Virus record (IMG/VR): IMGVR_UViG_3300008459_000246
Coordinates: 1 to 30,281 of that record
Strand: one strand, 5' to 3'
Origin: a virus
Length of the DNA: 30,281 nucleotides
The notes beneath the pieces are model-generated. The model ran no database searches and had not been told where the DNA came from. It saw only the letters and a list, made by a program, of their open reading frames with translations. Of this stretch, positions 20,637 to 27,410 are shown one piece after another; the stretch's first letter is position 1; each line of letters opens with the position of its first letter. The position numbers and the translations under genes were made by a program.

Positions 20637-20843
20637 TCATAAAACCCGCCAAAATCGCATACCCAGTTTCCCCCCTTCAATCCGTTCCCACCCAACAACC
20701 TTGAAACCACGCCGCTCGGCTTCTTTTACAGTCTGTTTGCGTAGCTTGGTCAGGTTTATTGCTGGAACGAAAACGGAAGCCCCTATAGCAAGATCATGCC
20801 ATGCTATAAAAATGGGGACACCATCAGGTTGGATCGGGTACAT
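20637..20843 (-). CDS. small conserved phage protein, last gene of replication block
   Basis: This is a 68-residue protein. The first half reads M-Y-P-I-Q-P-D-G-V-P-I-F-I-A-W-H-D-L, then a G-A-S-V-F-V-P turn. A basic helix and a beta ending follow: K-E-A-E-R-R-G-F-K-V-V, later G-M-R-F-W-R-V-L. I recall similar 60-70 residue proteins in replication clusters of other phages; none has a known function to my knowledge. The basic helix-strand arrangement would allow nucleic-acid or partner binding, which is only a guess. Its start lies inside the end of the primase-helicase gene (20-nt overlap), so translation is probably coupled. The intrinsic terminator is about 60 nt downstream. Confidence 0.65.
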   Translation of the reverse strand: MYPIQPDGVPIFIAWHDLAIGASVFVPAINLTKLRKQTVKEAERRGFKVVGWERIEGGKLGMRFWRVL

Positions 20844-23679
20844 TTATAATCGGTAAGTCATCGTTACCAAAGTCAGAACAGTCAATAACCCAGACATCTG
20901 CGGAAGGTAAGTTCATGTTAGTACCTTTACCCATACGCATCTTTTTAGACACTGCCTTAGTCTTACTTTCTTTTAAGCCGTTAACCAACGCCGAATAGTT
21001 GTGCTGATTACGAACACACCACTGCTTCAACGGTTTCGGCAATAAGTACATCTTCTTAACATCGTACTCGTACCGTGCAACCAACGTCATTCTCGGCGTA
21101 GCGTCTGGCACTATAAGATGTTCTAGCGCATCAGTATCGGAACCACGGGCGTCGTCAGTGCTACGAATACGTAAGACGTTGTTGTAGTTCTCAGACAAGA
21201 AGCTGGCTAAAAGGTCTTCGACCGTACTACTCATTTGTTCAATGTCGTTCTTAGCCGTAAGCAACATGTTAATAACCCATGCCACAATCGGTTGGATGTC
21301 AAAATTAACTAAGCCGACTCGTTTGGCTATGGTCAACCCTGTAATGCTCGATGCTGCCTGAACTGACCAGAACCGATGTGGCTGTGATAGACCTGCTGCA
21401 TCGTCAATACGTCTTTGTGTATCTTTAAACAGCTCGTGAACTTCCGCTAAATTTTGAATTACGTACTGCATGTACGGTATACACGCATGACCATAGTGCT
21501 GAGTAATCGCAACGCTTAGATCATCTGTCTCTGTTTTAGTATCAAAATTATGTGGCTCGACTCGGTACTCAAGTACGCGACCTGCTTCTGCTTTTGGTAC
21601 GGTCTTGTACAAACTAACGCGCTCTAACAGGCTAGTGTTTCCTGTACTAACCCCATTAGTGTGCCACGGTGCACCACGGAACCTTTCCTCGTTACCTTTA
21701 CCGGACATACGGTTCTTCTGCAAACCGCCAGTAATCTGGTACATCATATCGCTTGCGTCTCTCGGCTCGATATTAGTTAGCTCGTCAAATACAGCGAAGA
21801 CGTTCTTCAACATCTCAAGACGGTTCATCTTGGAGTTCGGTGTATCTTGCTCCTGCATAATTAACTGATCAGGATTGCCCCAAACACCCAGTGCTGCTTT
21901 CGACGCTGTAGTCTTACCTACGCCGGTATCTTTACTGTACATGTGAAACAGACTAGCGTTGATCGGCGTAAACGCCACAAGCGGGGAACCAAAACTTAGG
22001 CCGATAACGTACTGGTGGAGTTCCATCTTAGGCCGATTATAGAATTCCATGATACCGCGCCAACCTTCAATGTTGCCTTTGCTTTGAAACGCTGGAAACA
22101 ATGTAGCTGTAGACTTTGCCGGTGGGTTTATATCCACACGGTCACCACGAATTTCTTTCTCACCTACGATGAATGCTACCTTACGATCATCTGACCAACC
22201 AAACTGACGATGCGCCAAGTCGGCTGCGGTTGTAGCTTGTAGTTTATTCACCCACGAATTTGTATACGACATAAGCTCTCCCATATCTAACACGGCAACC
22301 CCTTTAGGGGCGACACTCTTTCTAAACTCATCCTTAGATAACAAGTTAACCAGCGGTACAGTGAACTCGCGCACACCATCCTTGGGTAGATGTAAACGCA
22401 TAACAACTGACTCGCCGACATCTGGATCGTTTAAACGCCGAGTGATGTACATATCGTTGTGGTACACAGCTATTTCTACTGGATCACCATCTTTATCTTT
22501 AGCTTTCTTAAATACTCCACCTGCTTTGCCACGGAAGTACGGTAACGGGTATTGCGGTATTACATAAGTTTGTAATGGTATCTCGGTGTTTATTTCTGGG
22601 CGGTCTTGGATGATGTTATCTTCTTCACTCGCCTCTTGAACTTCACGGCCAAGTACAATCGGGCTACCAAACTTACCTTTAAACGGACAATTGCCACACA
22701 CTCCGGGGTTATACTCGTCGAACGTTGTACACCGATACGGCCCTTTGATCGATGCCACGCGCTTCTCAGTTGTTGTTGGGTTGTAGTCGGGATGTTTTGC
22801 CGACAACTTATGTATCGCCTTCTCACTATCTGTACAAAACTTTGCTACTGACAACGCAGCAATCCACATCGGGTAACCAATTTCAGCTTGGTTAGTAAGT
22901 GCGTACCCTAACTGAGCACACCCTTTACCCACCGCAGTTTTCTGCATGATCAGCTTGAACGAATTACTATAGCTACCTGCTAACGCATTAGTAACGTCGT
23001 CCATTATGTTTGGCACGTACCTATTACTGCCAGCAACGATGTCTTCAAAACATTCTGTAAACTTATCAAGCGATACTGAAGGCGCAAGCTCTCCAACCAC
23101 GTGTACATCTGACGGTGGTGTATCTTTAAAATTAAGCGAACCCGGCACTCGTAAGATACGTGCAGCATCAGCAGGTACAGCAGGGTCGATTATTAATTTA
23201 TGTTGTTTACATGCAGCTTTAAGTTTCTCCGCTATAGGTAACCATGCCTCTACTGAAATTGATTCTGTTAACGGCCAGTACGCGTGTATACCCCTACCCG
23301 AATTAATTAGAGTAGGTTTAGGCAACGACATTAACTTACAAAACTTACGTAGTTCGGCAAGCCCTGTCGCTTGATCTATGTACCCGGCGATAACACCTTT
23401 GTCGTTAGGTACTGCCTTAGTCGGGCCGCAATCAATATCTAAGTAGAACGCTTTCTTATACTTTACATTTGCAGCCTTACTCGATTTATCGGTTTCGAAC
23501 GTAGCCGTAGAAAAGTACGAATCAAACCCTTCCAACGGAATACTCTGTGAACGTTCGTATGCTTCCTCAATAGAGGAATGTAACTTCCGCACCGTTACAT
23601 CAGTAGCTATATCTATACTGATAGTGCAGTAGTAACCTTCATCACTCAGGACTGACTTTAAGAATTCTATTGTTTGCAT
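20824..23679 (-). CDS. primase-helicase (AEP-like primase plus DUF927-type ATPase)
   Basis: This 951-residue bifunctional replication protein is predicted to make RNA primers and unwind DNA at the phage fork. The N-terminal part fits archaeo-eukaryotic-type primases: metal-binding D81-I-D83 after a hydrophobic strand, S127-G-R-G-I-H132, and an R-x-L-R-V-P-G-S-L-N-F-K block at 174 to 185. Cys282, Cys317, Cys328 and Cys331 may bind Zn or Fe-S. The C-terminal helicase has Walker A D-T-G-V-G-K-T at 584 to 590 (Lys589) and Walker B V-F-D-E at 630 to 633, followed by a conserved N-G-V-S-T-G-N segment. It is the largest gene of the block. The assignment to DUF927-like helicases is from memory of motif spacing. 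Confidence 0.85.
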   Translation of the reverse strand: MQTIEFLKSVLSDEGYYCTISIDIATDVTVRKLHSSIEEAYERSQSIPLEGFDSYFSTATFETDKSSKAANVKYKKAFYLDIDCGPTKAVPNDKGVIAGYIDQATGLAELRKFCKLMSLPKPTLINSGRGIHAYWPLTESISVEAWLPIAEKLKAACKQHKLIIDPAVPADAARILRVPGSLNFKDTPPSDVHVVGELAPSVSLDKFTECFEDIVAGSNRYVPNIMDDVTNALAGSYSNSFKLIMQKTAVGKGCAQLGYALTNQAEIGYPMWIAALSVAKFCTDSEKAIHKLSAKHPDYNPTTTEKRVASIKGPYRCTTFDEYNPGVCGNCPFKGKFGSPIVLGREVQEASEEDNIIQDRPEINTEIPLQTYVIPQYPLPYFRGKAGGVFKKAKDKDGDPVEIAVYHNDMYITRRLNDPDVGESVVMRLHLPKDGVREFTVPLVNLLSKDEFRKSVAPKGVAVLDMGELMSYTNSWVNKLQATTAADLAHRQFGWSDDRKVAFIVGEKEIRGDRVDINPPAKSTATLFPAFQSKGNIEGWRGIMEFYNRPKMELHQYVIGLSFGSPLVAFTPINASLFHMYSKDTGVGKTTASKAALGVWGNPDQLIMQEQDTPNSKMNRLEMLKNVFAVFDELTNIEPRDASDMMYQITGGLQKNRMSGKGNEERFRGAPWHTNGVSTGNTSLLERVSLYKTVPKAEAGRVLEYRVEPHNFDTKTETDDLSVAITQHYGHACIPYMQYVIQNLAEVHELFKDTQRRIDDAAGLSQPHRFWSVQAASSITGLTIAKRVGLVNFDIQPIVAWVINMLLTAKNDIEQMSSTVEDLLASFLSENYNNVLRIRSTDDARGSDTDALEHLIVPDATPRMTLVARYEYDVKKMYLLPKPLKQWCVRNQHNYSALVNGLKESKTKAVSKKMRMGKGTNMNLPSADVWVIDCSDFGNDDLPIINVPDPT

Positions 23680-23792
23680 GTCCGTCCAGAGAAAGAAAAG
23701 GTGGGGTACTCGCTACGTCTGTGATAGCTAAACGGGACGGAGTTGCACCGCGACCTGACACCCGCACAGCATCCGCTTTCCCCCATGAAAGA
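23680..23792. other. 113-nt intergenic region with a 7-bp inverted repeat
   Basis: This spacer separates the ssDNA-binding protein gene from the primase-helicase start. The arms tccgtcc (23681-23687) and ggacgga (23735-23741) are complementary; one arm lies immediately before the primase ATG, where pairing could hide the ribosome-binding region. No good promoter or Shine-Dalgarno is visible. Confidence 0.4.
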
Positions 23793-24665
23793 TTAATCGT
23801 CCCAGTTATCAACCAGATTTGCCAACTCAGGTGCTGGCTCTGCTGACTTCTTTGACGCTGCTTTCTTTGGCTCTTCTACTTTCTCTGCTACAGCTTTAGG
23901 CTCTTCGGCAAACACCTCATCGCTACCTTCTTCTTTAGCTTTAGGTGGTGCAACAATGAACGCTACAGCTTTCTCAGCTTCAGGTGAATCCTTCACAGCC
24001 TTAACTGCTTCAAACTCTTCCTCAGTGATAGGGCGTACTGGCTTGAAGAACAACTTAGGTGTTGGGCTATTAATGTCAAAACGCATCTCAGTAACTACGC
24101 CGACTACTGGGGTGTTGTGCGCTTTCAAATGCCGACCGTACGCTTGTAATGGCAGCTTACCTTTTTCGCCTTCACCAAATATTGATGTGGCTGGCAAAAT
24201 AATCTGCGCAACTTTACGACGGTCTGTCTCACCTTCTACTAACACAGCAATACGTTGTTGGTAACGGCAAGCACGACCTTCGCCTTGACCTGAACCTTTA
24301 ATGTTCTGCTTGCAATCCATACAGCGATTAGCTTGCTTCTGATCTTCTGGTACAACGTCAGCAGGAGTCTGGTTATTAATCGACCAGCAGGTAGGTGAAG
24401 CGTTCTGACCTTCGACGTATGCACCTGCATAGAACGAACGATATACATTCGGTGCGGCTTTAACGATGATCACATTCATTGCACGTTCTTCACTGACACG
24501 TACTTCTTTGTTGCCTACATTCTCGCGGAACGCACCACCCTTGATAGAAATACGATACTGACCAAGCTCGGCATTACCACCACCAGAAATTGAATTAGTA
24601 GCGTCGTCTTGCAGTTCCTTCAAGTAAGCGGGAACACCGCCTTTAAACAGAGCAATATCACTCAT
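23793..24665 (-). CDS. putative ssDNA-binding protein with Cys cluster and acidic tail
   Basis: This 290-residue protein has a mixed alpha/beta core (about 1 to 215) containing Cys93, Cys115-x2-Cys118 and Cys133, a likely zinc site. A disordered A/E/K/P-rich region (about 225 to 275) follows, and the extreme C-terminus is L-V-D-N-W-D-D. A core plus flexible linker plus acidic/aromatic tip is the plan of phage single-strand binding proteins such as T7 gp2.5 and T4 gp32, whose tails contact polymerase and helicase. gp32 also carries a zinc site. The neighbours (primase-helicase, polymerase, helicase) fit. Family membership was not tested and an unrelated DNA-binding protein is possible. AGGAG precedes the ATG by 8 nt. 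Confidence 0.6.
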   Translation of the reverse strand: MSDIALFKGGVPAYLKELQDDATNSISGGGNAELGQYRISIKGGAFRENVGNKEVRVSEERAMNVIIVKAAPNVYRSFYAGAYVEGQNASPTCWSINNQTPADVVPEDQKQANRCMDCKQNIKGSGQGEGRACRYQQRIAVLVEGETDRRKVAQIILPATSIFGEGEKGKLPLQAYGRHLKAHNTPVVGVVTEMRFDINSPTPKLFFKPVRPITEEEFEAVKAVKDSPEAEKAVAFIVAPPKAKEEGSDEVFAEEPKAVAEKVEEPKKAASKKSAEPAPELANLVDNWDD

Positions 24666-24676
24666 CTTCTTTTCTC

Positions 24677-24931
24677 CTAGATGTCTTCATCGGGGTTAAA
24701 ATCCAACTCTAATTGTTTAGGGTCGGTTGTTGCTACTAATGCCAACGTAGGGTTTTCAGTCTCGCTACGCAATGCTGCCTCAACTTCAGGAAGCCGAAAA
24801 CGATACGTGTTACCTAACTTTAAAAATGCACTTTTAGGTACTGCACCACTTCTAATCCAACCGCGTACTGTTGATACAGATACATTAAAGTACTCGGCTA
24901 CTTCGTTAATTGTTACGTAGTGTTGCTCCAT
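24677..24931 (-). CDS. small HTH DNA-binding protein (HTH_17/excisionase-like)
   Basis: This is an 84-residue protein. Residues 5 to 55 form a MerR/excisionase-type winged helix: Y-V-T-I-N-E-V-A-E-Y-F-N-V-S, then S-T-V-R-G-W-I-R-S-G, then a wing ending Y-R-F-R-L-P-E-V-E-A-A-L. Members bind short DNA sites as regulators or recombination directionality factors. With no integrase in view, a regulator of the surrounding replication genes is the simpler guess. The C-terminal tail contains Q73-L-E-L-D-F78 followed by acidic residues. Two adjacent ATGs exist; the second (24931) is 6 nt from AGGAG and overlaps the previous stop (TGATG), so I chose it over 24934. Confidence 0.78.
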   Translation of the reverse strand: MEQHYVTINEVAEYFNVSVSTVRGWIRSGAVPKSAFLKLGNTYRFRLPEVEAALRSETENPTLALVATTDPKQLELDFNPDEDI

Positions 24932-25332
24932 CATTTTCTCCTCACCGTGACTTGGTATTCACTATCAATGTTTAATCCGGGCGGCAACTTGTCTGGATTC
25001 TTTTCTATAAACTCTTGTATGTTCCCTTGATGTAACCGCTTCTCGTACACATCAGGAATCTTGTTTTCAATCACAAACTTGCCCATCGACTCCCAATCGT
25101 TTGTCCAGTATCGACGCTTGATAGTGCGGTAAAACAAACCTTCCGAAGTACGAACACTTTCTAAATTTTGCTCTTTGCAGTAATCAAGTAGTGCACGTTT
25201 AACTTGGGCTATCTGTCCTTCAATGTCTTCTAATTTTTCATCGTACTCGGTAGCAATTTTGTTTCGTGCTTCACGCATTTTTAAATACACACGAACTAAT
25301 TTATCTACGGGTACTGTAGTTGTATCCGTCAT
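24931..25332 (-). CDS. Gp157/Gam-like coiled-coil phage protein
   Basis: This is a 133-residue protein. An N-terminal coiled coil (about 10 to 52: many K, E, R, A, L) leads into a beta-hairpin-like segment at V-R-T-S-E-G-L-F-Y-R-T-I. The signature R-Y-W-T-N-D-W-E-S-M, an R-L-H-Q-G-N-I helix and a basic strand ending V-T-V-R-R-K follow. The coiled coil plus beta-hairpin plan resembles phage Gp157 and Mu Gam-like proteins, some of which protect DNA ends. I recognise the RYWTNDW signature from replication/recombination clusters of other phages, without known biochemistry. The start is set by GGGAG upstream. It follows a putative promoter located at the end of the helicase gene. Confidence 0.6.
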   Translation of the reverse strand: MTDTTTVPVDKLVRVYLKMREARNKIATEYDEKLEDIEGQIAQVKRALLDYCKEQNLESVRTSEGLFYRTIKRRYWTNDWESMGKFVIENKIPDVYEKRLHQGNIQEFIEKNPDKLPPGLNIDSEYQVTVRRK

Positions 25333-25361
25333 CTTCTTTTCTCCCTATTGTTGGGTTTTGT

Positions 25362-25390
25362 AATTTAATTGTATCCACTACGCTAGTCAA
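25362..25390 (-). promoter_or_regulatory. putative sigma70-like promoter at the helicase/Gp157 junction
   Basis: On the - strand, TTGACT (25385-25390) is followed after 17 nt by TAAATT (25362-25367). The -35 overlaps the helicase stop codon. It would drive the Gp157-like, HTH, ssDNA-binding and primase-helicase genes. The -35 and -10 match consensus at 5/6 and 4/6 positions. Confidence 0.5.
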
Positions 25391-26921
25391 GCACTTCTTT
25401 GTAAAGATCAACAATTTTTGTGTGCGTATCAATTTTTGTATCTAACATTTTGTAAACATGTTTTTCTGCATTAGAACCTTGCAGACGAATGACTACTGAA
25501 GGATGTCGTTGACCCGGTCTATGCACTCGTGCATTAGCTTGTGCATACGTCTCTAGTGAACTAGTCGGCCCCCACCACACAACTGTGTCAGCAGCGGTTA
25601 ACGTAACACCATGTGCAGCAGACTGCGGTTGAATTACAAGGACGCGTGGCTCTGGTGTTTCTTGGAAGCGTTTAAATATGTCGGTACGTTTTGCTGCGGA
25701 TACATCACCACGAATGATTTCTGTACTTATACCGTCTTCTAATAACTTAGCAGTGATTAAATCAATCGCATGTTTAAACGGTACAAATACAAGTACCTTG
25801 TTGTTTGCTTCTGCGATTACTTCTTTCAACACAGCATAACGATTCTTAATATCGAATTCAATGATTTCTTTATTGTCTGCGTATACTGCACCGCAAGATA
25901 TTTGTAATAGCTTATTAAGATTGACTGCGGCATTCACGGAAGTTATTTCTTCTCCTGCTGCTTCCATGACCATACGGTTCTTCATCAACGTATAGTATTT
26001 CTGCTGTTGTTTAGTTAGCAGCACCTCACGGCTTACGTACGTCATCTCAGGTAAATCAAGGCACTCATCTTTGGTAAACCTGATAGCAGGTTGCAACGCA
26101 TTAAACACAGTCTGTAATGCGGTCGGTTTAGGTATCCACCTGAACTGCCCTACCTTGTACATCACCATGTCTTTAAACGACGTAGCAAACCGAGGCACTC
26201 CGCTAGGGTTAACCAGCTTGGCTAGGCCATACGCATCCATCGGCGACTGTGCAGCGGGTGTACCTGTCATCATCCACAGCCACGTATCGGGCTTCAACAA
26301 ACGGTTCAATGTCTTCCACCGTACGGTCTGCGCGTTCTTATACGCATTAGCTTCGTCAATAACGATTAGATCAAACCCACCTTCTAGGATCGCATCAGAT
26401 ACGATTTCAACACCGTCGTAGTTAATGATCACAAACTCAGCATGACCTTTTATTATCTCGCGTCTTTTTTCCGCCGCGCCATAGGCAATATCCACTGAAC
26501 GGTGCATAGCAAACTTAAACAAGTCAGCCCGCCATGCTGAGTCCATGATAGACAACGGACAAATTACCAACACGCGTTTGATCTTCTTTTGTTTCATCAA
26601 GTAATCAGCAGCCCATATCACGCTGCCTGTCTTACCTGTACCTTGTTCGTTCAAACAAAAGGCTCGTTTATGTAGCGTTAAGAACGACGAAGTAGTTTTC
26701 TGATGCTCGAACGGTTTGTGTAAGCCGGGCCAGTTGTACTGTGAAATGATCGGGCTAGGTACATTCCTGATCTTTAAATTCTTTAGTACTTGAGCTTCTT
26801 CTAAACCCCAGTGCACTAAGACTTTGCCGCCGCCTAGTGACTTACTCTTGGGTATAACTGTTGTGACCTTATTAGGGTCACGTAGTTGCAGTAGTAGTGC
26901 TTTGTTTTCTATTATTTCCAT
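25383..26921 (-). CDS. SNF2-type superfamily 2 helicase/translocase
   Basis: This 512-residue ATP-dependent DNA translocase or helicase has two RecA-like domains. Domain 1 has motif I N-E-Q-G-T-G-K-T at 91 to 98 (Lys97), motif II V-I-D-E-A-N at 187 to 192 (DEAN in place of DEAH), and motif III T-G-T-P-A at 219 to 223. Domain 2 has H-G-V-T-L at 437 to 441 and motif VI Q-A-N-A-R-V-H-R-P-G-Q at 461 to 471 with Arg465 and Arg468, a strong SNF2 signature. I chose the ATG at 26921. A GTG 54 nt upstream in frame would place the start inside a 13-bp hairpin. No Shine-Dalgarno is visible before the ATG. It lies between nuclease and ssDNA-binding genes, consistent with replication or recombination work. 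Confidence 0.88.
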   Translation of the reverse strand: MEIIENKALLLQLRDPNKVTTVIPKSKSLGGGKVLVHWGLEEAQVLKNLKIRNVPSPIISQYNWPGLHKPFEHQKTTSSFLTLHKRAFCLNEQGTGKTGSVIWAADYLMKQKKIKRVLVICPLSIMDSAWRADLFKFAMHRSVDIAYGAAEKRREIIKGHAEFVIINYDGVEIVSDAILEGGFDLIVIDEANAYKNAQTVRWKTLNRLLKPDTWLWMMTGTPAAQSPMDAYGLAKLVNPSGVPRFATSFKDMVMYKVGQFRWIPKPTALQTVFNALQPAIRFTKDECLDLPEMTYVSREVLLTKQQQKYYTLMKNRMVMEAAGEEITSVNAAVNLNKLLQISCGAVYADNKEIIEFDIKNRYAVLKEVIAEANNKVLVFVPFKHAIDLITAKLLEDGISTEIIRGDVSAAKRTDIFKRFQETPEPRVLVIQPQSAAHGVTLTAADTVVWWGPTSSLETYAQANARVHRPGQRHPSVVIRLQGSNAEKHVYKMLDTKIDTHTKIVDLYKEVLD

Positions 26922-26927
26922 AGCTTT

Positions 26928-26970
26928 AAAAAAAGAGGAATAGGCAGAACTGGGTGTCCAGTTCTGCCTA
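26928..26970 (-). terminator. perfect 13-bp hairpin plus T-run just before the helicase start
   Basis: The arms 26941-26953 and 26958-26970 (TAGGCAGAACTGG and its complement) pair perfectly around a 4-base loop. On the - strand the stem is followed by six bases and then seven Ts (complement of 26928-26934). The helicase ATG begins six bases after the T-run. It could terminate or attenuate leftward transcription, or control translation. The 6-nt gap before the T-run is longer than in a canonical terminator. Confidence 0.65.
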
Positions 26971-27046
26971 CACACAACGATAAATTAAGTGTTGATTCCC
27001 GCGTAGGTGCCGCGTGTCAACTGGTGCGGTTAGAGGGTTGAAATCG

Positions 27047-27088
27047 AAAAAACGCCCCCGGTTACTCACTCGCACCTTACAGTAACCG
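27047..27088 (-). terminator. second terminator-like hairpin in the helicase leader
   Basis: The arms 27059-27066 (CGGTTACT) and 27081-27088 (AGTAACCG) form an 8-bp stem with a 14-nt loop. On the - strand GGGGCG and then six Ts follow (complement of 27047-27052). It has the same stem, six bases, T-run layout as the hairpin at 26928-26970 and lies about 130 nt before the helicase start. Confidence 0.5.
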
Positions 27089-27129
27089 TATTAATTCGCA
27101 AGCAACCAAGAAGCAGCTTTGCAAACTCT

Positions 27130-27158
27130 AATTTATTCCTGAATCAAAACCACGTCAA
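27130..27158 (-). promoter_or_regulatory. putative sigma70-like promoter for the helicase
   Basis: On the - strand, TTGACG (27153-27158) is followed after 17 nt by TAAATT (27130-27135), starting just after the stop codon of the HNH-like gene. It has the same -10 hexamer and spacing as the candidate at 25362-25390. Transcription from it would give a leader of roughly 200 nt containing both hairpins. Confidence 0.5.
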
Positions 27159-27161
27159 CAA

Positions 27162-27410
27162 CTATTTAGCTTTTTTTTGCCCGTTACGCGCACGATTTTT
27201 TGATGGTGCTTCTAGGTAATACCCATCCTTGTTAGTACCACCTTTAGCTAACGCTTTAACGTGTGATACGTCTTTACCTGTACGGTCTACACCCTTCTTA
27301 TCCAACGCTCTACGTGCACGTTGCCGTTCCATGCGGTCAGGCGTTTCGCCTCGTTTCTCCTGCATGTCGTACTCGTGCTTGTACGGTCTTGGACTCTTTG
27401 TATATGGCAT
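27162..27410 (-). CDS. small HNH-like protein
   Basis: This is an 82-residue, very basic protein. The C-terminal half carries an HNH-like pattern: D47-V-S-H50, then L-A-K-G-G-T-N60, then L-E-A-P-S-K-N-R-A-R-N. It resembles the D-H...GG.N...N core of HNH nucleases but lacks the zinc-binding CxxC pairs, and the usual N-L is replaced by Y-L. It may be a minimal HNH nuclease or a DNA-binding derivative. The ATG at 27410 shares a base with the TAA of the upstream nuclease gene (TAATG) and has GGGAG upstream. A longer in-frame start at 27434 lies inside that gene and is less likely. Confidence 0.68.
   Translation of the reverse strand: MPYTKSPRPYKHEYDMQEKRGETPDRMERQRARRALDKKGVDRTGKDVSHVKALAKGGTNKDGYYLEAPSKNRARNGQKKAK

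Larger units (their letters stand above)
26922..27161. other. 240-nt noncoding leader upstream of the helicase gene
   Basis: This is the longest gap between genes in the window. It contains a promoter candidate (27130-27158), two hairpins with T-runs (27047-27088 and 26928-26970), and an isolated perfect TTGACA (complement of 27015-27020) with no good -10 at normal spacing. I see no ORF, tRNA or direct-repeat array in it. Confidence 0.7.

Noticed and set aside
23700-23795. tRNA-like sequence on the - strand (T-loop TGCAACT with a partial stem, a small CTTTC/GAAAG hairpin)
   Set aside because: No acceptor stem can be formed, U33 is missing from the putative anticodon loop, and the anticodon stem depends on wobble pairs. 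Chance similarity is more likely.
26922-26975. GTG-initiated 18-codon extension of the helicase
   Set aside because: The extension lies within the perfect 13-bp hairpin and its T-run, and adds residues unrelated to the SNF2 fold. The ATG at 26921 is the better start.
27015-27020. Perfect TTGACA -35 hexamer in the helicase leader (- strand)
   Set aside because: The hexamer at 17-nt spacing is AATCAA, a poor -10. The promoter at 27130-27158 is better supported.
27000-27060. D-arm-like GGTTAGAG in the helicase leader
   Set aside because: There is no matching acceptor, anticodon or T-arm around it, so it is not a tRNA.
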